DNA of 24,111 bases from SIG603 sp964370115 (GTDB taxonomy: Bacteria > Bacillota > Clostridia > Oscillospirales > Acutalibacteraceae), in the NCBI GenBank assembly GCA_964370115.1, contig CAYJIA010000032.1:1-24111 (forward strand). The letters run 5' to 3'. Below the pieces are notes generated by a model that was not told the origin of the DNA, searched no databases, and worked only from the letters and a program-made list of their open reading frames with translations. A program made the position numbers and the translations under genes. Every line of letters starts with the position of its first letter. The first letter of the stretch is position 1. Positions 1 through 8,247 of the stretch are shown in pieces.

Positions 1-20
1 TATTCACTATTACTTATTAC

Positions 21-1334
21 TTAAAAAAACCTCAGCCCTTTAGGATATCTGTTTTTTAACACTCCGTTTGATGCCTTGCCAAAGCCTAGCACCATACTTT
101 CTGTTGCCACAGCTGTAAAGGATTTTGTGTCGCTTGGGATTTCCTCACCTTTTAGGTATCTATGTATGTCGTCACTGTCAAAGTCCAGTGTTAAAAGATT
201 TTTACAGTTCTCGGGTTTTTGCGAGATAAACACCGAGTGTGACGGTTCTATTCGTCCCTTTTTAATCTCCCCAAGCTCCACGCCTGCACGTATTACCGAT
301 AATTTCCCAAAACTTGGCATATCATGCGGTAAGATTATAAGCCTATCCCCAAACTGATGAATACAGTTGTCTACTTCATCTTTAAATAGGGAGTGATAAA
401 ACTCTTCTCCATCTTTATTTGACTTTTTATAATCAAAGTTTTTTATGCTTTTATTTTCACCCGACTTTTTAATGAGTTTTATTATAAAATGTCCCTCACC
501 GCCATCTTTTGGGTAAATTCTTATGGCGTCCATACCAAAAGCCTTAGTACCAAAATTCACATTTGGCGTTACTACTTCAAAATTTTCATTCTCATTTAGA
601 AATTTTTCTATTAACTCTTCATTCTCTTCTTTTGAAAAAGTACAGGTAGAATATACCATCTCACCACCCACTTTTAAACAGTTTGCAGCAGAGTTTATTA
701 TTTGAAGCTGTCTTGTCGCACAGGCTTTAACATGCTCTAGTGACCACTCTGTTATAGCCGTCTCGTCTTTTCTAAACATACCCTCGCCTGAGCACGGCGC
801 ATCTACCAAAATTTTGTCAAAAAATGTGGGCAGTGTTTTTTCTATCATATCTGGCCTACTGTTTATCACTACGGCGTTTTTTATGCCCATGCGTTCTATG
901 TTAGACAGTAAAATATTCGCCCTATTTCTTACATATTCGTTTGACACAAGTAAACCTTTGCCCTCAAGCATTGCAGCAATTTGCGTGCTTTTTCCGCCGG
1001 GAGCTGCACACATGTCAAGCACTTTATCATAAGGCTTTGGGTCTAATAGCGTTACAGCCGACGATGCAGATGCCTCTTGTGAATACACCGCTCCTATGGC
1101 ATGTGCCACGGTTTTACCTATCTTTATGTCACTGTCATAATAAAAAGAAACAGGAGAAAAAGGCGTGGCGACAAGTTTTGTGCCAAGCATTTTTTCCACT
1201 GTTTCTTTGTCTGTTTTTAAGGTATTTACTCGCAGTGACTTTACCGCCTCGTTATCAAAAGATAGCAAAAACTCATCAAATCCATCTCCTAGATAAGTTT
1301 TCATTCTGTCTAAAAAATCCTTTGGTAATATCAC
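21..1334 (-). CDS. RsmF/RsmB-type rRNA (cytosine-C5) methyltransferase
   Basis: A 437-residue SAM-dependent RNA m5C methyltransferase of the NOL1/NOP2/Sun family, probably acting on 16S rRNA in the cytoplasm. Visible motifs are the SAM-binding motif I with APGGKST (about residues 111-117), motif IV DAPCSGEG with Cys181, and motif VI YSTCTFS with Cys231. In this family the motif VI Cys is the nucleophile and the motif IV Cys assists product release. The C-terminal ~130 residues, ending NRYPKGLRFF, look like the RsmF-type RNA-binding extension, so the closest named relative is RsmF (YebU) rather than RsmB, which has an N-terminal NusB-like domain that is absent here. The start is GTG, overlapping the TGA stop of the YitT-family gene by four bases (GTGA), with a GAGGAG ribosome site just upstream. 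It is the last visible gene of the obg operon. The exact target base cannot be read from sequence. Confidence 0.9.
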   Translation of the reverse strand: MILPKDFLDRMKTYLGDGFDEFLLSFDNEAVKSLRVNTLKTDKETVEKMLGTKLVATPFSPVSFYYDSDIKIGKTVAHAIGAVYSQEASASSAVTLLDPKPYDKVLDMCAAPGGKSTQIAAMLEGKGLLVSNEYVRNRANILLSNIERMGIKNAVVINSRPDMIEKTLPTFFDKILVDAPCSGEGMFRKDETAITEWSLEHVKACATRQLQIINSAANCLKVGGEMVYSTCTFSKEENEELIEKFLNENENFEVVTPNVNFGTKAFGMDAIRIYPKDGGEGHFIIKLIKKSGENKSIKNFDYKKSNKDGEEFYHSLFKDEVDNCIHQFGDRLIILPHDMPSFGKLSVIRAGVELGEIKKGRIEPSHSVFISQKPENCKNLLTLDFDSDDIHRYLKGEEIPSDTKSFTAVATESMVLGFGKASNGVLKNRYPKGLRFF

Positions 1335-2251
1335 TTTGACTCCTCTTTCTTTTGCTGTAGTTTTTCCATTAGTTCTTTAAGGGTTTTATCGTTTACCTTT
1401 GATGGTTTAAAGCCCTCTCCAGTAATTTCGCCTGCATCTCCGACAATTACAAAGGCATCTTTGTCCTCTTGTCTTATAATTTGATGAATTTTAAATATCT
1501 CAAATCGTCTCACCGCACAAAGTAAAATTTCTCCGTCGGTTTTTGAGTATCCACCACGCGATTTTAAGAAGGTGACACCCCTGTCCATTTCATTTAAAAT
1601 CCTGTCAGATATTTCTTCTGTTTTCTTTGAAATGATAAAAAACACTTTGCCCGTGCCTAAATCCGTACCATAAAGTATTGAGTCAATAATTTTTGTAGCG
1701 ACAAAGACTACAATACAAGCATACATTGCACTTTCAACACTCGAGAATACAAAGGCTGAACTTACAATTATCGCACCGTCTACAGCTAGCATTAGCTTGC
1801 CTATAGACATAAATCTTATACGCTTATTTAAAAGCCTTGCTATCATGTCAGAACCGCCTGTTGTGGCTCCTCTCATAAACACAAGCGAAAGACCAACACC
1901 CTCGCCAACACCTGCAAAAATCGCAACCAATATTGGATCACCGTGATAAGCCGGTAAGAACAATGCAAACACGTCTATTGTAATCGACGAAAGCACTATG
2001 GCTACCGAAGTTTTAAGCACAAGTTTATACCCTATCTCAACTACCGCCCAAATAATTATGGGAATATTTAAAATTAATATCATAGTACCTATAGGCGTGT
2101 TAAAAAGATAGTTTAACATGGTGGCTATACCTGTAATTCCACCAGGCGCTATGTTGTTTGGCGCTGTAAGCATATTAACCGACAAGGCATAAATGCTTGT
2201 TCCTATAAACATAAATAAAAAATCCATGAAACCCGACTTTACTTTTTCCAT
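1331..2251 (-). CDS. YitT family membrane protein (DUF161 + DUF2179)
   Basis: A 306-residue integral membrane protein. The first ~200 residues contain five or six hydrophobic helices with glycine-rich connections (the NIAPGGITGIATML and GATTGGSDMIARLL segments are typical of the YitT_membrane family). Residues ~210-295 form the soluble DUF2179 domain, a small alpha/beta domain with GKVFFIISKK and DAFVIVGDAGEITGEGF. The family is widespread in Firmicutes with several paralogues per genome; substrate and role are not established. The gene starts 17 bases after the mrnC stop and overlaps the next gene by four bases, so it is co-transcribed with obg, mrnC and the methyltransferase. Its own ribosome site is weak (AGAAAG, rather far from the ATG), so translation may be helped by coupling to mrnC. 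The family call is secure; the function is unknown. Confidence 0.92.
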   Translation of the reverse strand: MEKVKSGFMDFLFMFIGTSIYALSVNMLTAPNNIAPGGITGIATMLNYLFNTPIGTMILILNIPIIIWAVVEIGYKLVLKTSVAIVLSSITIDVFALFLPAYHGDPILVAIFAGVGEGVGLSLVFMRGATTGGSDMIARLLNKRIRFMSIGKLMLAVDGAIIVSSAFVFSSVESAMYACIVVFVATKIIDSILYGTDLGTGKVFFIISKKTEEISDRILNEMDRGVTFLKSRGGYSKTDGEILLCAVRRFEIFKIHQIIRQEDKDAFVIVGDAGEITGEGFKPSKVNDKTLKELMEKLQQKKEESK

Positions 2252-2268
2252 AATAATTTATCAACTTT

Positions 2269-2691
2269 CTAATTATTTTCTTCTTGATACTTATCGTAAA
2301 ACTCGCAAATAAGTTTAAAAAAGTATTTTAATCTGTCTGTCTCACCTTTTAAATAAAGGTAACCAAACATAGACTCAAATCCCGTTGCAGCGTGATAATC
2401 CGAGTGTTTTGCATTTTTCGGGATACTGTTCACCTTTGCATTTCGCCCCCTAGTATATGCACTTTTTTCCTCTTCGGTCATTATATCCACTAGCAACTCT
2501 TTGCAAATTTTCGCTTGAAATTCACATTTCACCATTTTAACCGCACTCTCATGCAATTTTTTTACAGGTGCATTTTCCTTAGTAACAATATGCTCTCTTA
2601 CAAAAAGATCATATACACCGTCTCCTACAAATGCAAGAGTAAGTGGACTGTACTCTTTTAAATCAACTTCTTTATTTTGAAAAATCTCCAA
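2269..2691 (-). CDS. mrnC: Mini-ribonuclease III (23S rRNA maturation)
   Basis: A 140-residue RNase III-type catalytic domain without a double-stranded-RNA-binding domain, the hallmark of Mini-III, which in Bacillus subtilis trims the ends of 23S rRNA precursors with help from L3. The first metal-binding motif is FVGDGVYDLFVR (Asp24, Asp28), and the second is ATGFESMFGYLYLKG with Glu106. The GRNAK segment is also typical. The start codon is TTG at 2689-2691, supported by AGAGG seven bases upstream and by alignment of the N-terminus with the family; no in-frame ATG lies nearby. The gene begins 15 bases after the obg stop and is followed 17 bases later by the YitT-family gene. Pairing with obg puts two ribosome-biogenesis functions under one promoter, with an rRNA methyltransferase as a third at the end of the operon. 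Confidence 0.95.
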   Translation of the reverse strand: MEIFQNKEVDLKEYSPLTLAFVGDGVYDLFVREHIVTKENAPVKKLHESAVKMVKCEFQAKICKELLVDIMTEEEKSAYTRGRNAKVNSIPKNAKHSDYHAATGFESMFGYLYLKGETDRLKYFFKLICEFYDKYQEENN

Positions 2692-2706
2692 ATTCGCACC
2701 TCTTAA

Positions 2707-3978
2707 TTATTCCACAAAATCAAATTCTAGCTCATACATACTTACCGTATCGCCCTCGCTAATACCAGCATTCCTAAGCGCGTCTATAACACCAGTATTC
2801 ATGAGAACTCGTTGGAAGTATTGTAAAGACTCATAGTCTGAGAAGTTTACACTGTTAATAAGTTGTAGAAGCCATTTACCTTCTACCATATATACTCCGT
2901 CTTGCTCTGTAATTGTGACCGCAGTTTTCTCAAACTCGTCAACAGGTTTTACAGGTAATATTTCTTCTTCATATCTGACAATCGGAGGAAGTTTCGACAG
3001 ATTTTCTAAAATCGTGTTTAAAAGTGGGTCTACACCATGTCTAATAGCCGCCATAATAGGGAAAAACTTATATCCTTTTTCCTCTACATAGTTTTTAAAC
3101 TCTTCTACTTTTTCATCGTCTGTAAGGTCGCATTTATTTCCTGCAACTATCATAGGTCTCTCGGCCAGTTCAGGGTTGAACTTCTCTAGCTCTTGGTTAA
3201 TTATATTAAAGTCCTCTATCGGATTTCTGCCCTCACTGCCTGAAACGTCTACTACATGAACTAACAGTCTACAACGCTCTACATGGCGCAAGAACTGATG
3301 TCCAAGTCCTATTCCTTCCCAAGCGCCTTCAATAAGCCCTGGAATGTCTGCCATTACAAAGGAATTACCCTCGCCCATTCTAACAACGCCCAAAACTGGA
3401 CTCAAAGTTGTAAAGTGGTAATTTGCAATATTAGGTTTTGCTTCGCTGACAACAGATACCAGTGTAGATTTTCCAACATTTGGAAAGCCCACAAGACCTA
3501 CGTCTGCCAAAAGTTTAAGTTCAAGTGTAACTTCCATTTCCTCACCCGGAGTGCCTGGTTTTGCAAAGTTTGGCGCCTGTCTTGTAGGTGTTGCAAAGTG
3601 AGAGTTACCCCAGCCTCCTCTGCCACCTTTTGCGATGACTTTAGGCTCTTTATCAGACATATCGGCTAAAATCCTGCCTGTCTCTGCATCTTTAATAAGT
3701 GTGCCCATAGGTAGTCTGATGACTAAATCTTCGGCACCTCTTCCAAAACAACGTTTTGCCTTGCCATTGTCACCATTTTTAGCCACATATTTTCTTTTGT
3801 ATCTAAAGTCGGCAAGTGTAGATAGATGCTCATCTACTACAAATACTACATTTCCGCCCTTTCCTCCGTCGCCTCCGTCTGGACCTCCTGCAGAAATATA
3901 TTTTTCACGCAAAAACGACACCGAACCATTACCGCCGTCGCCCGCTTTAATAAAAATCTTAGCTGTATCTATAAACAT
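2707..3978 (-). CDS. obg: GTPase Obg/CgtA (ribosome assembly)
   Basis: A 423-residue Obg GTPase, an essential 50S assembly factor also linked to the stringent response. Numbering from the chosen start, residues 1-157 are the glycine-rich Obg fold (KAGDGGNGSVSF, GGPDGGDGGKGG). The G domain follows with G1 GFPNVGKST (~164-172), switch I FTTLSP, G3 DIPG (~211-214) and G4 NKCD. The last ~80 residues are the OCT domain (DUF1967) found in Gram-positive Obg proteins. An upstream in-frame ATG at 4026 would add 16 residues but lies upstream of the predicted -10 box, so it cannot be on the transcript. The ATG at 3978 has AAGGA eight bases upstream and gives the usual N-terminus MFIDTAKIFIKAGDGG. It heads the operon obg - mrnC - yitT-like - rsmF-like. 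Unlike in many Firmicutes, rplU and rpmA are not adjacent. Confidence 0.97.
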   Translation of the reverse strand: MFIDTAKIFIKAGDGGNGSVSFLREKYISAGGPDGGDGGKGGNVVFVVDEHLSTLADFRYKRKYVAKNGDNGKAKRCFGRGAEDLVIRLPMGTLIKDAETGRILADMSDKEPKVIAKGGRGGWGNSHFATPTRQAPNFAKPGTPGEEMEVTLELKLLADVGLVGFPNVGKSTLVSVVSEAKPNIANYHFTTLSPVLGVVRMGEGNSFVMADIPGLIEGAWEGIGLGHQFLRHVERCRLLVHVVDVSGSEGRNPIEDFNIINQELEKFNPELAERPMIVAGNKCDLTDDEKVEEFKNYVEEKGYKFFPIMAAIRHGVDPLLNTILENLSKLPPIVRYEEEILPVKPVDEFEKTAVTITEQDGVYMVEGKWLLQLINSVNFSDYESLQYFQRVLMNTGVIDALRNAGISEGDTVSMYELEFDFVE

Positions 3979-4001
3979 AATATCAATCCTTTTTAATTCT
4001 C

Positions 4002-4089
4002 GTAGTTTTTTACTATTGTACCACATTTTTATATAAATCTCAAGTAGGGAAAAACTAGGTACTTTAATTATTTATTGGTAGTTTTTTAC
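4002..4089. repeat. 12-bp direct repeat flanking the obg promoter
   Basis: GTAGTTTTTTAC (plus strand) occurs at 4002-4013 and again at 4078-4089, 76 bp apart. The first copy covers the predicted transcription start of obg and the second lies about 70 bp upstream of it. The repeat is T-rich, so chance is possible, but the two copies match perfectly. Confidence 0.5.
4015..4043 (-). promoter_or_regulatory. Sigma-A type promoter of the obg operon
   Basis: On the minus strand the -35 box TTGAGA (4038-4043) and -10 box TACAAT (4015-4020) are separated by 17 bases. Transcription would start near 4008, giving a leader of about 30 bases to the obg ATG at 3978. The assignment also rules out the longer obg reading frame. 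Confidence 0.8.
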
Positions 4090-4115
4090 ACTTTTCACGC
4101 TCCTTTATCAATGAT

Positions 4116-4153
4116 AAAAAGCCGACACTAACGGCAAGACCATCAGTGTCGGC
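4116..4153 (-). terminator. Rho-independent terminator of the VWA-protein gene
   Basis: A perfect 9-bp stem (GCCGACACT at 4121-4129 with AGTGTCGGC at 4145-4153) and a 15-base loop are followed on the minus strand by five T residues (4116-4120). It lies 17 bases after the stop codon of the large surface protein and upstream of the obg promoter, separating the two units. Confidence 0.9.
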
Positions 4154-4169
4154 TAAATTAGTTAAAATA

Positions 4170-7100
4170 TTAATAATGATATCCAGTGTGCTCTTCGTTT
4201 GATTTTTTTCTTACAAAGAACATAATAAAAGCTTGTGCAAGGCTTACTACTGCAAAGACTACACTCCAAATATCAAACACAATCATAGGCTGTGTGAAGT
4301 CTTGAGTGATTAGAAGTAACACTATGCTAAACACTGCCATAATGCTAAGACCTATGCCTGTAAATAGGCGCATTTTATTTTTGCTTTCGTCTTCTTCATA
4401 GTTTTGGTACTCGTCTTTTCTTGGTCTTACCACTAGGTAAGCCACAGCCAAGACTACTGCAACTATGGTCATTATGAGGTCAAACAAGCTCCAAGCTCCG
4501 CCTCTTGCAAGAGGTAGTTCTTCGTCTTCTATGATTACATCATCGATTATATCGTCACCACTTCCTTGAGGAGCTGTCTCGTCAGGTATATCTGTCTCAT
4601 CAGTCTCAGGCAAGTCTGTGGTCGGTGTTATATCGTCAGGTATGATTGTATCGTCTCCCTCGTCTATTGTTGGAGGCGTTGTGCCATCGTCTCCATCACC
4701 TGTTGTAGGAGGTGTTATAGGAGGTGTTGTGCCGTCGTCCCCACCGTCTGTTACAGGAGGTGTTGTAACTGGTTGTGTAAATATTGTAAGCACACCTGGA
4801 AATACTGTAACAACATAGTTTGGATTAGCTGTGTAGTCTGCATTTATTGGATATGAAGTTCCAACTGTTTCACCGGCTAAACGGCTTAGTGTGTAATCAA
4901 TGCTTTCATTTGGTAAAACGCCTAATACTACCGCAGAAAATGCTGGATCTGCTGTACCTAAAAGCTTTGTCTCGTTGTCAACTACTATTGATACTGCAAG
5001 TGGCAGAACTTCGACAGTTGCCATGCCCTCTACACTTTTATATCCCGCTTTAGTTACTTGATAGTAAACAGGAGTATTGCTTGTAGCATCGACAAACTCT
5101 GGCGAACTTGTCAAATCATAAACGCCGTCGTTTTCAAGGCTGTACATAATTGTCGCATCAGCTTCTGACATTTGCACATTTATTGCATATGGAGCTTGAT
5201 TGTAAGGACCTGCAACATTTTGTGCATTTGCCTGCATAGCCAATTCTTGGTAAACTTTAAACTCTACAACCTTGTCTCTCTCGTTTGTTGTAAGTGTTGC
5301 AGTCACAGGAGTGCTATCTACTAAGATATAATTTTGTGGTGCAGTCGGTGCAACTTCATAACTTGTTCCCACATCACTTACTGCTAAGGCAGTATCCCCA
5401 TTGTATGAGTACAATTCATCGTCAGTAACAAACACTCTAAAGTTTTCATCAAAAAGCACATCTCCGTTTGCGTCTATGTACTCTCCATTTATGTTTGCAA
5501 GCGCATACCTTACAGTAATACTACCTTGGCCGACGCTTAAAATCGGTGTTGGTGGCTCTTTAGTTTCTTCTTCACCGTCTGTATTTGTGTAAGAGCCGTT
5601 AGTGTCGTCTTTATCGCCATAGCCGTTTGTAGGATATGAATTTTGATCGTTGTGATACTCTGGTTTTAACACTAGAGGAATAGTGTAAGTTTTAACTTCT
5701 TCGGTTACAGTTCCTACTGTAATTGTAACAATTTCAGAACCATCTGCGTTTACCGTTACCACAGCTTTTAAAATGTTACCGCCTGGTGTTTCTGGTATGT
5801 CTATTTCAAAACTTGTAGCATCGTCTGGAGTGCCTACAGGTCTTTTTACATTAAAGTACTGTGAAATTTCGTCTGTAATAACTAAATTTGTTGTCGCATA
5901 GTTAATTTGAGATTTAATTTCGCTTTGGAATGCCGCACTAAGGTCTGACACGTCTTTAATATTTACAAAAACACCATTAGTAATTGCTTCAATATCCGTT
6001 GTCACCCCTATATTAATTCCAACAGAATGTATTGTAGCACCGTATGTATCTTGTAGCTCTTTAGCCTCAAGAAGTCCGTTTTGTGTAGAAGGATAAGGCG
6101 CACCGTCTGATACAAATATAACGTGTAAAGGTCTGCCTGTACCTTGGTTTTCTGCCGCATATTCCATTGCTTTTTCTAGTCCAACATCATAGTGAGTATT
6201 GCCCTTTGGACTGGAAATTTCAAGTGCCTTGCTTATATCGTCAATGCTTGTTTTAAAATGAACACTGGCATTTGTATCGGTACTAAATTGAACCAATGCA
6301 ACACGGTTTTTTCCATCTTCTAAAAGCGAAGTAGCTAGCTCGTTAACCGCATCTTTTGCAGGCTCCCAGCTGTCGCCTGAGTTTTCGTGCATACTTCCCG
6401 ATTTATCAATTACAAGAATGATATCAGAACCAAGCTCTGTGGGTTCACCTTGTACTGTAAACTCAACTTGCGCCTCTCTTTGATCATAATCTATCCAAGA
6501 TGCAGTTTTTTCTATGTCTAAGTCACCTGGTTCAATATCGTCTCCATCGTCTATCACAGGAGGTGGTGCTACGTCGTCGTCACAATCAACATAAACTTCC
6601 TCTAGTGGTTTATACTCGCCTGTTCCAACGCCTGAATACTGCTCTCTCCAGACAAGCAATAGTACATATTGTCCATGAACCTTTGCTTCAAATTCACTCA
6701 ACCTTAAGGCATGGTTCCACCATGTTTGATCTCCAAGGTTTTTGCTATCGTCTTCAAGCAAATCTTTAAATGCAAGATTTTGATTTTCTATTTTTAAAAG
6801 TTCTTCATATTCTTCACGAGTTAACACTTTCCACTCAGATGACCAAATATTGCTACCTAGTTCAGGGTCTTCAAACGCTACATTTACCTCATCACCGACA
6901 TCAAGTTTGAATGGGTCGTCTTTTGTTCCGCTGCCTTGTGCAAAGTCCTCAATAAAATCTAACGCATCTTTTAATGTACCAGTAAGCTGTGTTTCCACAG
7001 TTTGAGAAAAGCCAGTAAAGGTCATGCTTAAAGCTGTAGCGTATACTACAGGAACATATCTGCAAAGTAAAATCGTATTCTCAGTTCCAATTAAGTTAGC

Positions 7101-7940
7101 CTTAGCAGTATCGTCTAGTGGGTCTACTTCAACCGCAGGAGTGTTGGAGTTTTTTACAACTATATCGCTAAAATCTATTGTGTGTTCGCCGCTTTGAATT
7201 TTTATTATCCTGTTTCCATATACATCACTGTGATCGTCATAGCTTGCATCAGCCGCTGGTGCGTTCGCATAATTTGGATCTACTATAACTATATTTCCAG
7301 TATATTCAGTTTTTTCTGTAAGCGCTTGGCTAGGGCGTTTTACCTCATAAAACTTTGATACGCCGTCACTACTTAAATATACAGTTATACTTCTATCGAA
7401 AACTATTTGAGGGTTTTCTTCAATGACAGTATTTGCTAAATCTAATGATAATGTCATTTGCTCGGCACTTGCTGTAGTTCCAACTGTTTCCTCTATAGGT
7501 GCCGATACTTCTGTCTCCACCATAGATGTTGTTTCATTTGTAGTTTCTATAATGCTTGATACAGTATGTGTGAAAGTTTGGCTATAAGCTAAACCGTCTT
7601 CACCTTTATAATTAACAGTGAAATTATAGTCACCATTTTTTGTCGCATTGTATCCTGCTATACTGCCCGATACAGTTACAAGGTCCGGCATAGTGATGCT
7701 CTCTAATGTAGCAAAACTCCCCTCGTTTACACTTGCCACAACACCTATCATGTTCTCTGTGACAGTTTCATTTACGACGTCTGTAAATGTTACATTTATT
7801 ACAGAGTTGTTACCTCCGTTTTCATTTACGCTATCCGTCGCCATTACCGGTATCAAGTTTTGTGTAAGCAAAACCACCGTCAACAGGCAAACAAACACCG
7901 CTCTTAGCAAGTAAAACCTTCTTTTTTCCGCTTTATACAT
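4170..7940 (-). CDS. Large secreted VWA/MBG-domain surface protein with three C-terminal membrane helices
   Basis: A 1256-residue extracytoplasmic protein, probably a surface adhesin. Residues 1-35 are a signal peptide (basic KRR, hydrophobic core, cleavage likely after PVMA). Residues ~40-480 contain no domain I can name securely. Residues ~505-680 form a von Willebrand A domain with an intact MIDAS site: DKSGS (512-516), Thr582 and Asp612. The following segment (LVITDEISQYFNV) resembles the beta-sandwich after VWA in pilus-tip adhesins. Residues ~980-1053 are an MBG-like bacterial beta domain. A Thr/Pro/Asp stalk with GDDGTTPP repeats spans ~1056-1135. The end is unusual: instead of LPXTG there is an acidic IEDEELPLARGGAW segment, then three hydrophobic helices (~1150-1171, 1192-1211, 1219-1243). 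It is monocistronic, with its own promoter and terminator. The ATG has a GGGGG-rich ribosome site. Its ligand is unknown. Confidence 0.88.
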   Translation of the reverse strand: MYKAEKRRFYLLRAVFVCLLTVVLLTQNLIPVMATDSVNENGGNNSVINVTFTDVVNETVTENMIGVVASVNEGSFATLESITMPDLVTVSGSIAGYNATKNGDYNFTVNYKGEDGLAYSQTFTHTVSSIIETTNETTSMVETEVSAPIEETVGTTASAEQMTLSLDLANTVIEENPQIVFDRSITVYLSSDGVSKFYEVKRPSQALTEKTEYTGNIVIVDPNYANAPAADASYDDHSDVYGNRIIKIQSGEHTIDFSDIVVKNSNTPAVEVDPLDDTAKANLIGTENTILLCRYVPVVYATALSMTFTGFSQTVETQLTGTLKDALDFIEDFAQGSGTKDDPFKLDVGDEVNVAFEDPELGSNIWSSEWKVLTREEYEELLKIENQNLAFKDLLEDDSKNLGDQTWWNHALRLSEFEAKVHGQYVLLLVWREQYSGVGTGEYKPLEEVYVDCDDDVAPPPVIDDGDDIEPGDLDIEKTASWIDYDQREAQVEFTVQGEPTELGSDIILVIDKSGSMHENSGDSWEPAKDAVNELATSLLEDGKNRVALVQFSTDTNASVHFKTSIDDISKALEISSPKGNTHYDVGLEKAMEYAAENQGTGRPLHVIFVSDGAPYPSTQNGLLEAKELQDTYGATIHSVGINIGVTTDIEAITNGVFVNIKDVSDLSAAFQSEIKSQINYATTNLVITDEISQYFNVKRPVGTPDDATSFEIDIPETPGGNILKAVVTVNADGSEIVTITVGTVTEEVKTYTIPLVLKPEYHNDQNSYPTNGYGDKDDTNGSYTNTDGEEETKEPPTPILSVGQGSITVRYALANINGEYIDANGDVLFDENFRVFVTDDELYSYNGDTALAVSDVGTSYEVAPTAPQNYILVDSTPVTATLTTNERDKVVEFKVYQELAMQANAQNVAGPYNQAPYAINVQMSEADATIMYSLENDGVYDLTSSPEFVDATSNTPVYYQVTKAGYKSVEGMATVEVLPLAVSIVVDNETKLLGTADPAFSAVVLGVLPNESIDYTLSRLAGETVGTSYPINADYTANPNYVVTVFPGVLTIFTQPVTTPPVTDGGDDGTTPPITPPTTGDGDDGTTPPTIDEGDDTIIPDDITPTTDLPETDETDIPDETAPQGSGDDIIDDVIIEDEELPLARGGAWSLFDLIMTIVAVVLAVAYLVVRPRKDEYQNYEEDESKNKMRLFTGIGLSIMAVFSIVLLLITQDFTQPMIVFDIWSVVFAVVSLAQAFIMFFVRKKSNEEHTGYHY

Positions 7941-7961
7941 TCATTATCCCCCACTTAGCAT

Positions 7962-8005
7962 ATTATACCAAAAATAATCATATTACGTAAACAACTTACG
8001 TAAAC
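7962..8005 (-). promoter_or_regulatory. Promoter of the VWA-protein gene with a paired TTACGTAA operator-like site
   Basis: The minus strand carries TATAAT at 7962-7967. The best -35 match is weak (TTTACG with 18-base spacing, or TTACGT with 17). Two copies of TTACGTAAAC (plus strand, 7983-7992 and 7996-8005) lie 13 bp apart. Each contains the perfect 8-bp palindrome TTACGTAA, and the first palindrome covers the -35 position exactly. The arrangement suggests binding of a dimeric regulator that blocks or replaces -35 recognition. The regulator's identity is unknown. Confidence 0.6.
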
Positions 8006-8113
8006 CATATATTACACTATCGTAACTATTTTATATTTCTATTATAGAATTATATTGGTAAAATTTTACAAATACTACATTTTGTGTTAACATTTCCACC
8101 TAACACATTATTC

Positions 8114-8188
8114 GCCAGTAAAAAGCAAAACAATGTCAATTTCTACAGATTTACACATGTATTATCTGCTAAAAACTGGCATTGTTTT
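8114..8188 (-). terminator. Terminator-like hairpin region downstream of the GGDEF/EAL gene
   Basis: AAAACAATG (8127-8135) pairs perfectly with CATTGTTTT (8180-8188), with an inner stem CAGAT/ATCTG (8146-8150 with 8164-8168). On the minus strand the outer stem is followed by a T-rich run, so it can serve as an intrinsic terminator about 60 bases after the stop codon. A second pairing, GCCAGT (8114-8119) with ACTGGC (8175-8180), crosses the first one, so the two folds are exclusive or form a pseudoknot. The rest of the 307-base gap (7941-8247) holds the VWA promoter and AT-rich sequence with no gene. Confidence 0.5.
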
Positions 8189-8247
8189 ATATTACTCTAC
8201 TTGTACCATATAATATTTATGCTTGATATCCATCACTTTCCACTACA

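Noticed and set aside
3979..4026. N-terminal extension of Obg by 16 residues from an ATG at 4026
   Set aside because: The codon lies upstream of the -10 box at 4015-4020, and the internal ATG at 3978 has the proper ribosome site and the family N-terminus.
4520..4545. LPXTG sortase signal at the C-terminus of the surface protein
   Set aside because: The only LP motif reads LPLAR, is followed by three helices rather than one, and lacks the Thr-Gly pair.
4566..4856. Plus-strand frames rich in Val/Pro/Ser/Cys opposite the stalk of the surface protein
   Set aside because: They are antisense shadows of the low-complexity Thr/Pro/Asp repeat, with no ribosome site or promoter.
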